A stretch of 64,000 bases of DNA from Cranoglanis bouderius (Eukaryota > Chordata > Actinopteri > Siluriformes > Cranoglanididae), in the NCBI GenBank assembly GCA_023630585.1, contig CM042540.1, positions 12,785,074 through 12,849,073 of the forward strand, written 5' to 3'. The translations under genes were made by a program, and so were the position numbers. Shown one piece after another: positions 10,396 through 22,869 of this stretch (the first letter of the stretch is position 1; every line of letters begins with the position of its first letter). Below the pieces are notes generated by a model. It was given only the letters and a program-made list of their open reading frames with translations. It ran no database searches and was not told the DNA's origin.

Positions 10396-11039
10396 TTAAG
10401 GGCTTAACACCAAAAACTAAAACAGGAACGCAGTGCAGTTCTGGTTTGAGCCAGGAGTTGGCCTCGGTACAGGTGTGCTATAAAGAAAGTGTTGGAAGTA
10501 TTTTCCAGATTCACAGCACAGCAGAGACATTGTGGAGCAGTGGAGTTGCTCGGAGGAAAATGAGCATCAATAATAATTTGAATGACTTTTTTTTCCACGT
10601 TGAGAAATGGTCAAATGGTTTTTGTGGCTGAAGTGTTTTATAAAATGAAAAAAAAAAAAATCTGAGCTGAAAAAAGAAACTAAGATGATTCATATGATAT
10701 AAAATGAATGTTTGACTGCTCACTGTGACATTCAGCACTTTAACATGTCTAAGGGTTTCCCCACAGGTCAAGGTTCATACATAGAAGAATAATATTACAA
10801 ATATTACAACTACTACTTCCTTTCTCGCTATTCCTGTGCAATTCTATACAGACACACATTCTCTCCCTCACACTCACTCTATCTTTTCCTCTCTCTCTCT
10901 CTGCTTTTGTGGCCTCTCTCTAATCTCCTCCAGCGACTCTTATAAGCCTAGGTGCACTTCAAAAACAAATCAATAGAGGTATAATAGCACGGAGCATGCT
11001 TTGTAATTTTTATATCATTAGTTTTCTTTCTATCCACAT
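10396..11039. other. Non-coding DNA
   Basis: A and T runs and a (CT)n run near 10894-10904. No exon or repeat family recognised. Confidence 0.3.
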
Positions 11040-11830
11040 TTCTAATGCCTGAAGTGAAGGGGAGGGGGGAATACAGTAGAGTGCCCTCATAAAGTTTATT
11101 TAGTATTCTATGAATTTCAGATCAGTTATGTTTTATAATGACTTGGCAGGGGTGGTGGTGGGTGTGAGGGGAGGGGTACAGGTGGTGATGGGAAAGGCAG
11201 GGGGAGAAAAGGGAAAATCAATACGAGTAGCACACTTTTCCGCAGCATGGCGGAGAGGGGATCTATTGTGGAGGAATTATGATTTATGTCAGGGGTGGAA
11301 GGGCCGTCAGGGTGCGGCAGGGATGGAGGTGTGCGCCAATAATGATTAATGCCCCCCCTTCGTCCCGGAGACAGCCGAGCCGCACTACTCTCCTACCCCC
11401 AACCCCTCCACTCGCATTCCCCTTTATACCGTTACTATACCCTTTCCAGTCCAGCCACAGAGGCATCCAGGCCTTTGATACTGCACCCCTCTGCAACAGT
11501 TTTCTCGCTTTTCCTCCCTATCCCTCTTTCCTTCTCTGTCTCTCACAATGTGTTTTGGGAGGCAGGCCGCAGTGGTCATGATAGATCTGCGGCTCCTCAG
11601 CTGTGCAGCTGCAGGACAGGCGGTCACTTTTAAGCTGGACGTCTGCACTCTGTCTCTGCCAGCGCTGTCACCGCTTTCCACCCTGGAGATGGAGTGAAGG
11701 AAAGGCGGACAGAGAGAGAGATGGACAGAGAAAGAGTGCCAGTGATGAAGGCAAATGAAAAGATAGAAGAGGCCTCAGTGACTGGCGACAGAAAGAGAAA
11801 TGAGGCGCTGCTGAACCCTTTAAGACATGG
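11040..11830. other. Candidate conserved non-coding island, GC-rich
   Basis: The stretch is markedly richer in G and C than its surroundings, with strand-asymmetric G-rich (11145-11210) then C-rich (11350-11440) parts and AATAATGATTAATG at 11338-11351. Several overlapping ORFs of 80-100 codons exist in conflicting frames, which is what GC-rich non-coding DNA gives. I recognise no protein domain. Regulatory function is inference. Confidence 0.28.
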
Positions 11831-12022
11831 TAACTCACAACCGCATGGGTAGCATTTAGCAGTTACCATATTATTTTAAACCATTAAAAACTATAAAGAA
11901 TAATATATTGTTCAATATTATCTAGAAAAGACATGAATATGCAAGTTGAAAATGTCCTCTTGCCATTCCTAATAGCTGGCTAACTAGCTTTTAGTAAAGT
12001 AGCTAGCATTTGTCACAGGTTT
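11831..12022. other. Non-coding DNA
   Basis: Nothing recognised. Confidence 0.3.
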
Positions 12023-12088
<66 letters not shown>

Positions 12089-12101
12089 TAAAGAAAGAAA
12101 G
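12023..12101. repeat. (AAAG)n microsatellite, about 79 bp
   Basis: A tetranucleotide tract with single interruptions (AGGA near 12053, ATAT near 12086). Purine-only on this strand. Confidence 0.95.
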
Positions 12102-12603
12102 GTTTCAATATCATGTCAATGTCATTTGCTTTGTTATATTCTCAGGGATTTATTTAACAATAGCCACACTAACCGAATATAACATAACAAACTCAGTTTT
12201 GTTCATCACTAACGTTTAATAAATTAGCTGGCTAGTTAACAGCTAATAACTGCTAATTAATTTAGACCGGTCACACAAAGACATGTCAGATTTCAGTATC
12301 TCATTCATTTGTTCAACATTAGTTAAAAGTGTCAAAATATATGACATTAAAAAAACTGCTCTCCATCAATCTAAATTAAGTTAGCTAGCTAGATAGCTCA
12401 GTACACAAGTTCTGTGACAAGGCTCTGGATATCATGTGATCCTCTAATAATTTGCTTATTTGACCTGACAGATTCAAGTCATTTATCTTATTTTGTAATA
12501 TCACAAACCAAAGCTAATACGTAATGAATCTTTTTCAGACCAACGTCATGTTTTAAATAAAAATGGGGACTTTTTTTCTATTTGACCCAATTTGCTGTAT
12601 TTG
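12102..12603. other. AT-rich non-coding DNA
   Basis: Nothing recognised; a short TAGCTAGCTAGATAGCT run lies near 12382-12398. Confidence 0.3.
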
Positions 12604-12911
12604 ACACAGGGTCACGGGGAGCCTGGAGCCTATCGCAGGGGAATCGGGGCGCACTTCGGGGGACATCCTGGACCAGGTGCCAACCCATCGAAGGGCACAA
12701 CTGCACACCCATTCACACACTACAGACAATTTAGAGATGCCAACCAGCCTACAATGTATGTCTTTGGGCTGGGGGAGGAAACCAGAGTACCCAGAGGAAA
12801 CCCCGAACGCACGGGGAGAACATGCAAACTCCGTGCACACAGGGCGGGGGTGGGAATCGGACATCCCCCCACCACCACCCCCCACCCTGGAGGTGTGAGG
12901 CAAACGTGCTA
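12604..12911 (-). mobile_element. V-SINE (DANA/HE1-like) copy 1
   Basis: Read on the minus strand it has the conserved V-SINE core: GGAGTTTGCATGTTCTCCCC, a GGTTTCCTC-type repeat and a CCAAAGACAT-type phrase. It ends in the CCCCGTGACCCTGTGT segment. The tRNA-like head is damaged: the B-box region around 12850-12870 is replaced by a C-rich run. The 5' head abuts directly on a (TAA)n tract. The same family lies at 24874 and 59510, all in the same orientation. Confidence 0.8.
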
Positions 12912-12951
<40 letters not shown>

Positions 12952-12986
12952 TAATAATAATAATAATAACAACAACAACAATATTG
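12912..12986. repeat. (TAA)n/(CAA)n microsatellite
   Basis: A trinucleotide tract beginning exactly at the head of the V-SINE, with ACA variants toward the right end. Confidence 0.95.
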
Positions 12987-13439
12987 CATTTATATAGTGT
13001 CTTTCTAGCACACTTAAGGTCACTGTAGAAAAATAAATAAATAAAAATCAAGGACTGAATGATAAATTAATGCTGTGTTAAAGATCAGTAACACATCCAC
13101 ATCATATGAAGACATTTAACAGTGGAACAATGTCCATTTTAATGCTGCTTTAATCATTTCTGCATATCGTTTAGGAGAGTCATTGTCTATTTTTTACATC
13201 TAATTATTCCAGTCTTCATTCATACCACACAAAAAACACCCATATTAACCTCCATTTAAGGTATGAAAAGACTATGAAGCACTCACCATTTTCATTCAAT
13301 ATACTCTCATTCCACTTAAAAAAAAACACACACAGTTGAAATTGAATTTCAGGCGAGAGCCACTGCTCACACTGAGGTATATTCACACCCGTTTGTGTGA
13401 TGCTTTGCGAGGGGCACTGAAGAGGAACCATCTCGTTGA
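12987..13439. other. Non-coding DNA
   Basis: Nothing recognised. A short (AAAT)n run lies near 13030-13047. Confidence 0.3.
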
Positions 13440-14020
13440 AAGCATTCTCTGGAACACCTTGATTATTACATGGAAAGAAGAGGTGCCCTGTGAACTACTC
13501 TAATGTGTGGAGGGACTGAATGAGGCTGGTTTTGGATGTACGATTGTGGCCTTGCTCATTTCATAAACTAAGTGTATACAGTGATGCTGCAGTGGTTTGT
13601 CTCAGCCCCTAGAGGGCAAGCATAGGTCACCTGAGTGAGACCGAGTCCTAAAACAATGGCTTTAATAAAGATGAGACAAATGAGACAAAAGGCAGGCAGG
13701 GAAACTACGTGAGGACTAGTTGCTCTACGCATGGCAATGTAGACAGCTGAGGCACACGGAATGATTTTACAGGTACTGCTGAGGGAAAGCAAGAGCCAAA
13801 CAATGAAGGAGAAAGCGAGCTGAAAGAATAGAGGTGCAAAGCAAGGAGGGCACTGGGTACAAAAGCGAGGCTGAGGGGAAATAAGGGAGGGAACATGGCT
13901 GAAAAGCTCATTTCCACCCTCCACTGCTTTCCTCTGCCTAGTGTAAAAGATTACCCTACAGCAGCAGTCGAGAGGGGCTCACTCCCTACACTGAGGAAGG
14001 GGAGAGGCATGGATATAAAT
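13440..14020. other. Single-copy non-coding DNA of balanced composition
   Basis: The minus-strand ORF of 118 codons at 13568-13924 has no known domain and is Leu/Ser/Phe-rich by composition. I treat the segment as non-coding, possibly conserved. Confidence 0.22.
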
Positions 14021-14474
14021 CACACACTCACATATACATATATACACTCACATGCGATCACAGTCCCTCCAATATTCAACTGAAATCAACATACTAATTG
14101 ACTAGAGGCATGGGGGGGATTTCAAGGTTGAACCCCATCTGAAATATTTGATGACTGTCCTGAATGCTTATTCGTGGGCAGTTAAAAGAACACACATGCA
14201 GTGCATATGATTATGTACATGTAAAATACCAGCAGTTGCACTGTACTGTTGTTCATATAAAGTCATCATTACTCCTGAAAAGTCAAATGAATGCGTCCCT
14301 TAGTTTGTTTAATCACAATTTATTGGCTAACAGCTGTAATGCTGAGAAACAGGATTAACCAATCAGGATCAAGCATTTTTCCCATTTCTGCTCGCTACAC
14401 TGGCTATACTGTAGGCAGAGAAATGAAGTGTAGGTCTGGTTTTATAAGATTAAATGTCATTGCCCCTTATTGCT
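14021..14474. other. Non-coding DNA
   Basis: Nothing recognised. Confidence 0.3.
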
Positions 14475-14575
14475 AGTCACAAGTCACAAGTCACAACGTT
14501 TATCGTCATATGTACAAGGTACAATGAAATTCTCCATAGACTATAGACAAGACAAAAAAATACAATAGACAGTAC
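14475..14575 (-). mobile_element. Non-LTR retrotransposon 3' tail fragment
   Basis: AGTCACAAGTCACAAGTCAC followed by TTTATCGTCATATGTACAAG and GTACAATGAAATTCTC is the reverse of a fish LINE-type 3' end (…TTGTACATATGACAATAAA then an (ACTTG)n tail). The three-copy MITE begins just to its right. Confidence 0.5.
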
Positions 14576-14582
14576 TACTAAA

Positions 14583-14971
14583 CAGTCCATACAAGATTTC
14601 ACTGAGTCACAGCAAAATCAAGCATTTTTGGCTGCGGCTTTTTCAAAATTTGCGATGCAATTTGCGGAGTTTCTTGTGCTTTTTTTGAGGAAAACTACTT
14701 GAATTGGTCAAATTGCATGAAATTGTTTTGCACGGTCTTTCACAGTGATGTTTGCTGATAAATGAGACCTTTTCGCTGTACTCATGTCAAGCACACGTGA
14801 ATCAAAGAGGGTTTTGGCTGAATGCATGTTGTAGACGACATCACGTGACGCGTCTGATAATCTGTGGTAATTTTGGATTATTAAATTGCAAGCTCCTCTG
14901 AATATTGTGGAGTTTCCTTGATTTTGCATTCATTTCTGCGATCGCAAAATCACAAAATCCTGGAGGGACTG
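14583..14971. mobile_element. CAGTCC-type MITE, copy 1 of 3
   Basis: 389 bp, from CAGTCCATACAAGATTTC to the complement of CAGTCCCTCCAGGATTTT. The interior shares long stretches with the copies at 42276 and 54166: ACTACTTGAATTGGT, AAATGAGACCTTT, CGCTGTACTCATG and the TGCGATCGCAAAAT-type segment near the right end. The flanks ACTAAA (14577-14582) and AATAAA (14972-14977) agree at 5 of 6 bases. There is no coding capacity. The superfamily is not certain. Confidence 0.8.
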
Positions 14972-16456
14972 AATAAATACAAAATAACCAAATACACAGC
15001 ATTATATACTAGCATTATATTTAAATCATTTTCAGTGGAACTGCCATAAGAGTATTTTATGGCAACACTGGTTGAAGGTAGATCATAAGTGGTTATATTT
15101 GTGTTCCCACTACTGTCTGACATCCACCCAAAATGCATAAGCTCGTCACACTTACTTACTGTACGAATCAAGTGGTGATCGAAATTAATTCCTGGCTATG
15201 CCACTGTTACTTACCACCTTCTGGTCCTTCTATTTCCAGATCACCATAAAACCAGACAAACAGAAAAGGGAACTTTGAAACATTTGCCATTTACGGGTCA
15301 GCTTGATGGTAGACATTCCTGTTTTGCATGAAATAAATACACAAAATCAGAGTGAGGTCTAATCGAAGGAATGTGACCACTCTCTCTGGGAACAATGTAG
15401 CAGCTGAATGGTGCTACCTACTCGCTCTCTGACCTTCAGCTGCAGCCCAGCACGGTAATTAAGAGTTAGAGAATGAATCCATGGAAGAAGATGCACATGC
15501 CAGCCTTGAACATTTGGCCTTAGACACAGTGCAATTGTAGGCAGCTGTACCCCGACCAATCAATAGCAAATCAGGAAAGAGCAGAAAGCAGAGAAGAGGA
15601 ACAATAAGAGCATCATCAGTCTGTACAGCCATGCCTGAATATTTTGTTGGGCAGTTGGGCCCTTTTCTTACGTCTGGAGGCAAGAAGCACCTCATTATAC
15701 AATACTAACTTGGCCACACAGGCTCCAGCACTATTGTATCTCCATACATCTCACTTGAACTTGACCATCTAGTCTACGGCACTTCTTTCTGCATCTGTTC
15801 ATTACCTCAAACCAAGGCCCTCTACATCAACAACTACTAACAAAGCCAACATCCAAGATGCATGTTAAATATACAGATTTGCCGTCTCTTCTCTCGTCAA
15901 TTTTAACTGAAGGAACACAGTAGCTGAGTGCCAAATGTTATAGATGAATTTTCTGATTACAGCAGCTGACCTTTAACATGACAAAATCCTATAAAATACA
16001 TTATCAGGCCTCTGATTGTGACTATAGCAAACACACAAAATGAATTTCCTGTCAAAAGGGAGATCATTACAGAAACTGCTCGTTGTACATTAGATTAAAA
16101 AAAGCAAACACGAGCCTAAAGGTACACAGTGAATAATAATATAATATAATATAATATATCCATGGCAAACCGGGTACTTTCTACTTTCTCTGCGGTCTTC
16201 TTTAAGGCATTTAGAATAGAAAAAAAAAAAACGGTTTGCCATTCGCACAAAATTGCTATATATGATTTCACTACTCTATATATAGGCTGCTGTCTGATTT
16301 GAAGAGGGCAGTTGTGTGCCACTTGGGTTGCTGGGTGCGATTTGACAGTTTGACCCAATTTTCAGGCTGCTATTAGTGTTGGTGTTGGAGTCTCTGTGGG
16401 CTGGCAGAGAGACGGACGAAAAAAATGGGGGTGAGGGGTAGGATGGAACCTATGTG
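14972..16456. other. Non-coding DNA, nothing recognised
   Basis: About 1.5 kb of single-copy-looking sequence with only short chance ORFs and an imperfect (ATAAT)n near 16135-16157. Confidence 0.35.

Positions 16457-17085
<629 letters not shown>

Positions 17086-17120
<35 letters not shown>
17086..17120. repeat. (CA)n microsatellite
   Basis: Short dinucleotide tract of about 17 units. Confidence 0.95.
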
Positions 17121-17121
<1 letters not shown>

Positions 17122-17685
17122 TCCACAAATTAATATGGAGCCATGAGCTCAACTGCAAATATTTCAGCTGCGATTTTTATTAGCTGAGCCATCTTAGCGA
17201 TGACCTCCTGTTCAGTAATCCCAGGGACATATGGGGAAGAGCAAGAGTACCATCTGGGAGGAAAAGACAAAAGAGGAACACACAAGTGTCACCCATGTTT
17301 AGTATGTATGCAATGTGATGAATTAGAATGAAAAAGGATGCGGATATTAGAGTAGCATGTATTTATATGTGTGTGCACGTGGTATGGGCGAATTCTAGTA
17401 CTGATGTAAATCCTAAGCAAATTTAACATGAGGTTAAATTAAACTTGTGTGATTTTGATTTTGATGGATTTTAGAGCTGGCACTAGTACCAGAGATGCTT
17501 TAAGGCTAGAAATTCTCTCCTAGCTTCAAAGACTTATTAAAATACTAGCATCTTCTGTTTGTGAACCCTTCATGAACAGCACTGGACTCGTCAGGGAAGA
17601 AACAGACTCGGGGAACATGTTCAGTGACTCCAGCATGTTACACAAACCATGACTGTTTCACATGATCACTAATGTCCTTCACACC
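17121..17685. other. Non-coding DNA
   Basis: Nothing recognised. Confidence 0.3.
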
Positions 17686-17860
17686 ACAGCGCTGTTGATA
17701 ACTCAATTCTGATTGGTCAGAAGGTGTTGATTATTTTTCTATGACAGCAGCCCTGAGAGTGGTTCCAGCCACAAGCCAAATCACAGGTTCATTAAAGCGC
17801 TCGTTCTAATATGTTATCGTTTCTACAGCAGCAACCGCTCAATAAGAGGGCCTTGGATTA

Positions 17861-17945
17861 AGTTCAGGTTCTTTATTTGTCACACAGAGTTTTACAGTGT
17901 ATAATAATTCTTGCATTGAAATTCAAAATTGCAAGTTCCTAAACT
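17861..17945 (-). mobile_element. Possible non-LTR 3' tail fragment
   Basis: TCAGGTTCTTTATTTGTCAC followed by TTGCATTGAAATTC resembles reversed fish LINE tails of the kind seen at 14475. Short and diverged. Confidence 0.35.
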
Positions 17946-18011
17946 GTGCAAACATTACAAAGAGCAAATGATGGACTCTCCACATGAACAGATTAAAAAC
18001 CATGCAAACGT

Positions 18012-18195
18012 TGGCAGTGGTAGCTCAGTGGTTAAGATGTTGGACTACTGATCAGAAGGCCATGAGTTCAAACCCCAGTACTGCCAAGCTGCCACTGTGG
18101 GCCCTTGAGCAAGGCCCTTAACTCTCAACTGCTCGGTTGTATAAATGACATAAATGTAAGTCACTCTGGATAAGGGCGTCTGCCAAATGCCATAA
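18012..18195 (+). mobile_element. tRNA-derived SINE with a 10-bp target duplication
   Basis: Pol III boxes are visible: A-box-like TAGCTCAGTGG at 18021-18031 and B-box-like GAGTTCAAACC at 18064-18074. A body follows (GGGCCCTTGAGCAAGGCCCT in the family; here GGCCCTTGAGCAAGGCCCTT). The tail is GTAAGTCACTCTGGATAAGG followed by GCGTCTGCCAAATGCCATAA. ATGCAAACGT occurs immediately before (18002-18011) and after (18196-18205), a clean 10-bp target duplication, so the insertion is comparatively young. It is non-coding and would need a partner LINE to move. Confidence 0.88.
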
Positions 18196-18320
18196 ATGCA
18201 AACGTGTATTGGTGATGTTTTCTGTACGAAATTTCGAGTCAGTGCTTTGTAACAGTCAGAAGTAAAGCTGTAATTAAATATTCTGACAAAGGAAAGTATT
18301 GAGGACAGAAGACTTTGTAT

Positions 18321-18591
18321 ATTTTCTCTAACATGACAAGCTGCATTTTTTTTTTTTTTTTTTGTCTTGGTGACAGAACAGTGGTTTACAGCTGTTAGAA
18401 TGACAACAGGAACTAAATTGTTGCACAGACAAGTTAATTCGCTTTGCATCAGGCCACATTACACCATCCCATCCTTGATTATTTTCCTATAACTGCACAC
18501 CCTATCGTCTTTTATTCCTTACTTATTGCTTATACGTTTCACTAGCTTGTAAGCATGCTAGCTAGCAGACAATTATGTAAGCTTATGTAAG
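18321..18591. other. Non-coding DNA
   Basis: Contains a poly-T run at 18346-18363. Nothing else recognised. Confidence 0.3.

Positions 18592-18665
<74 letters not shown>
18592..18665. repeat. Compound (CT)n(AC)n microsatellite
   Basis: CT units to about 18610, then AC units to 18665. Confidence 0.95.
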
Positions 18666-18666
<1 letters not shown>

Positions 18667-19274
18667 GAACAAGTAGAACTTGACACTAATGGGGATGCCT
18701 CTGCTGCCTACAAGTCTTTCTTGTTACTAATTTATATGCTTGAAATACCCTTAAAATATACCTCAAACAGGAAGGAAACTATTTAAGAAGAGCTATTTCG
18801 GACATTTGACCTTGCTGTGACCTTGACGCTGGCTGATTCAAGTCCAAAATCTATTCGGTTCATCTGCTGGTTACAGTGATAATTCCAAATAACTGCATGG
18901 AAGGATGCATGAACAAACCAAGAAACATTATGCCTTCATCGCCTACAGTATCTATAACAGCCAGTTAATATTCATAGAAGTACAGTAATACTTTTTTTTT
19001 TTTTTTAAATAAATAAAGCAGTGTAATTGAATAGTATTTTGTATTATGTATCAAATAAATGATCAGAAATGATCAGTGTACTGCCAAATCCAAATGCAAC
19101 TGCATCAATATACAGCTGAAATTGTGGACCTTTGGTGAGCACTGCCACTGAGCTACACAGTTTTGCTTACTGATCATGTCTGCCATTGATTAGCCAAACA
19201 CAAGGGGGAGAGGTAGACACACAGCTGAGACTCCTGAACCTCTCTCAGTCTGTATAATAAAGAGAAAAGTCAAC
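18666..19274. other. Non-coding DNA
   Basis: Poly-T near 18991-19006. Nothing else recognised. Confidence 0.3.
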
Positions 19275-19462
19275 TCACATTTACATTTATGGCATATGCC
19301 TGATGCCCTTATCCAGAGCGACTTACAGAAGTGCTTTGAAGTCGATATCAATAAATACATCCTGATACTGATTCACTAGGTCACGGACTAAGAATACCAT
19401 CAGTCTAAAAAAATTAAAAAAAACTCTGTTGGAGAGGTACTGTAATATAGTAAGAAAAGTAA
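19275..19462 (-). mobile_element. LINE 3' end (L2-type), second copy
   Basis: Minus-strand sequence ends GTAAGTCGCTCTGGATAAGG then an ATGCCATAAATGTAA-type tail. Its body (ATACATCCTGATACTGATTC, CACTAGGTCACGGACTAAG) matches 9193-9303. It abuts directly on the Tc1-type element that starts at 19475. Confidence 0.6.
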
Positions 19463-19474
19463 GCACAACTTGTA

Positions 19475-20215
19475 CAGTTGTGCTCATAAATTTACATACC
19501 CCTTGCAGAATCTGCAAAATGTTAATAATTGAAAAAAAAAAATAAGAGGAATCATTAAAATTGCATTTTGTTTTTTATTTAGTCCTGCCCTGAATGAGCT
19601 ATTTCACATAACAGATGTTTACATATAGTCCACAAGACACAATAATAACTGAATTTACACAAATGAACCAGTTCAAAAGTTTACATACGCTTGATTCTTA
19701 ATACTGTGTGTTGTTACCTGGATGATCAACGACTGTTTTTATGTTTTGTGATAGTTGTTCATGAGTCCCTTGTTTGTCCTGAGCAGTTAAACTGCCCACT
19801 GTTCTTCAGAAAAATCCTCCAGGTCCTGCATATTCTTTACTTTTCCAACATCTTCTGCATATTTGACCCATTTCCAACAGTGACTATATAATTTTGAGAT
19901 CCAACTTTTCACACTTAGGACAACTGAGGGACTCGTGCACAACTATTACAAAAGTTCAAACATTCACTGATGCTCAAGAAGGCAACACACTACATTAAGA
20001 GCCAGGGGGGTGTAAACTTTTGCACAGGACGATCTGCAAGTTATTTTGTTTAAAGGCTTTTTTTTTTTTTTCATTTAGTACTGCCCTTCAGAAGCTACAT
20101 AAGATATGATACATGTTTTCCAGAAGACAAAACAATAACAATTTACACCGGTCATCCTGTTCAAAAGTTTACACCCCCCTTCACGCCATCAACTTACAAA
20201 TTCAGAAATTCAGGC
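19475..20215 (+). mobile_element. Tc1-type nonautonomous element, copy A, right end lost
   Basis: Starts CAGTTGTGCTCATAAATTTA after a TA (19473-19474), the standard Tc1 target. It continues CCTTGCAGAATCTGCAAAAT and is homologous, in the opposite orientation, to 42957-43752. The right inverted end present in that copy is not seen here; the sequence fades around 20215. The 66-codon ORF at 19691-19891 is nearly identical to one in the other copy, but that reflects shared transposon DNA and not a protein. Confidence 0.75.
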
Positions 20216-20632
20216 TGACAAATTCACATTTAATTTAAAATGTTACACATTTTGAAATCTAGAAATCTTTCTATTTATGAACAGAAGATATAAACATATC
20301 CTTGTAGATGTTATTTTGTTTAATATTCTCCAGGCACACAGACGCGGACATGCATGTCGAGCATGCAGCCTTCATCCTGAGATGCTGTCTCCGATTAATC
20401 TGTAGCTTATGCTTCCTGTTTTCTTGGTGAAAGAGAGGAGAATCAAATCTGTAGTGCATGGAAGTTTGTATCTGACTCCATCCCTTTCACACATTACTTT
20501 TCAATTTGTAGTTGTAGTTTAAGTCTCCATTTGGCCTTTTGCAGGCAAAGGCTGCTGTGTAATTGACAATGACAGAGAGCAGTCAGACTTGATTAGTTCA
20601 GGTTTGGTAAGCAGTTCATTATATGCTGGACT

Positions 20633-20634
<2 letters not shown>
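20216..20634. other. Non-coding DNA
   Basis: Nothing recognised. Confidence 0.3.

Positions 20635-20687
<53 letters not shown>
20635..20687. repeat. (GA)n microsatellite, about 52 bp
   Basis: Uninterrupted GA tract. Confidence 0.97.
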
Positions 20688-20689
<2 letters not shown>

Positions 20690-22869
20690 TACTCATTTAC
20701 TACTATATTTACTATTTTTAAAACTATTTTGTCATTTCTAATACAAATATTAATTTCATAATATTACTTAATGGAGTGTGTAGGATAAGGATTGTACAAT
20801 TTTTTCCCCCTTATACCATTATACCATACCAAGTTACCCAAGTAACAGCATCGGCTAGAAGTTGGTTCTTTTATTTTAATATACTTTTTTCTCACCTTTT
20901 CTCATTGTGTTGGCCCTGTGTGCTGAATATGCCACATTCCACAGTACTCATTTTACCACGCTCATTTCATTAGCTATTAGGTTTAGCCAAAAAGAAATGG
21001 GTGTACATCAGGGTTGTTGGTTTTTTTCACAGTATCACATATAATTCTGCCACTTAAACTCACCCAAATCATGGTTTGGCATGATTTTTTTTTTCTATAA
21101 TAAAAAATAAATTGCTTGACATGTTGTTCCATGAAAACAGCCATTAGACAACAGAAAAAGGCACAGAATTGCCTTGACTATGTAAGATGGAAACGCCCCG
21201 AGTCCTACACAGGCCTACCCCCTTCCCCTGCTAAACCGGAGTAATAACAGAAGATATTTGCATACAGGGAAAAAAATACAGGTTTTTATACTTTATGAAG
21301 CAATTGCTTGTCACAGGTTCAACTGTAACTCAGATTTCCAGTGAGGTTTTCAAGTTTCTTCTGTTTCATAAATAAGGCAAATCCAATGCAGTTTCCATTC
21401 TTTGACCAGTTAACAGTTTGCAGACTAAAATTAATCACCCTGTTTACCCTACACATGCAGACAAATAAAATGAAAAATTCTTAAGTAAATTTCTTTACAG
21501 AATATCGTATTTCCTTATTGAATTTTCTTATTGAAACGTTGCTGTGTATCTTCCAAATTTGGAAGCTCTTGGTATCGCAGTGAGTCAATCAGGTGAAATG
21601 GAGGATTTATAATGAGACACAGAGGACACTGAAGAAGACGCATGAAAAAAAACAACATAAAGAATATTTTTGCCACAGCAGAAACAGTCCTGTGAAAAAT
21701 TGCAAAAGCCTGGGCATGCGATCAGCTGACAAAAGGCCTGTCCTGAACGGTTACATGATCTAAAGTCTAATCAAACATCATTTACAGCTTGTTTTATTTG
21801 GGCCCCTTGAGAGACTGTCCCTCCTGCCTCTTTGCCATGGCAACCAGTGTCTCATTTCAGAAGTGTCATGCCACATTATCATCTCGCCAGCTCACACACT
21901 CTGCCTGACAAGTTCTCTCAGCTGCTCTCTCTCTCTTTCTTTCCACTTTCTGTCTGCCAGCTTTCTTTATTCCCTTTTCTCCCTCAATATGTGGTTTCAT
22001 TTTGGTATCTTGTGAAGTACAATAGAAGACATCCATGCATCTGTGTACTAGTTATTTAGGTGTCATAGATGGGTTTGGGAAAAATATACAGTGGACAATT
22101 TAAAAGAGCGAGAGAGGGAATGAATGAAATCATTTTGGCGTTACAAACTGAGCCGGCTCATTAATGTATATTTTATTGTATATGCTTCCTTAATGTATCA
22201 AAAATAAAAATAAAGAATCATCAGTCAAATGTTAGAAAAAGAATGTAAATAAGACCAAAATTAAAGTAATCAAATTCTTAGATCGCTTTTAAATTTAATA
22301 TTCGATTATCTTTAACCTGAGACAGCTGTCTAACAACAACACCGATGCATTTATGTCATTTATATTGTAAAGTACAGGACTGACACCTATTCCTCTAGTG
22401 TATGAATGCTACACTGTACACAACTGGGTGTCTTTCTCCACCATGCCGTAGGATGAATCACATTGCTAATTGTCTAGATCACAGGTTCCCGAGTAAGTCA
22501 TCAGGGATGCGCCGCTGGGCCACAGTGCACATCTCTCAACCCAACAGAACCCAGGGAAGAACATCCAACGACATGGCTGAAGATGCCTCAGGAGAACTGG
22601 GAGTGTGAATTGAACAAAAATGTGGAGTCTTTGACAACACTTTTGGGATCTTTAAATATCTAATTTTTGCTGGAACACAAAGATTTTGGACAAAAGTACT
22701 AGTTTACACATTAAAACAATCAGGTTTCGTGAAAATATCACTACTGTGTCTGCGTCCCATTTGCATATACAGTATGTTGTAACAAAACACACCTCCTGCG
22801 CTGAATTGAACTCGTGATAAGCAGATGGTAATGGTGCACTCAAGACCCCAATAAAAACAGCAATTTATT
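20688..22869. other. AT-rich non-coding DNA, nothing recognised
   Basis: Over 2 kb without a recognisable repeat or exon. A polypyrimidine stretch lies at 21924-21949. ORFs are all under 80 codons and lack domains. Confidence 0.35.

Larger units (their letters stand above)
17686..18320 (+). mobile_element. Interspersed repeat interrupted by a LINE tail and a SINE
   Basis: CTGATTGGTCAGAAGGTGTT at 17710-17729 and CTAATATGTTATCGTTTCTA near 17806 belong to a fish repeat also present, inverted, at 26440-26705. The phrase CAGTGCTTTGTAACAGTC near 18240 belongs to the same family. Between these lie a LINE-type tail (about 17861-17945) and the SINE at 18012-18195, so this is a three-layer nest. Confidence 0.5.

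Noticed and set aside
11110..11869. CpG-island promoter with first exon
   Set aside because: The GC rise comes mostly from G- or C-rich runs; ORFs conflict between frames and no TATA, initiator or donor site could be defended.
12553..13023. 156-codon minus-strand ORF
   Set aside because: Made of a (TAA)n tract (poly-Leu) joined to a V-SINE.
13568..13924. 118-codon minus-strand ORF as a membrane protein
   Set aside because: Hydrophobic by composition only; no recognised family and a competing ORF in another frame.
18012..18090. tRNA gene
   Set aside because: A and B boxes are present but there is no cloverleaf with a sensible anticodon arm, and the unit continues into a SINE body and LINE-type tail.
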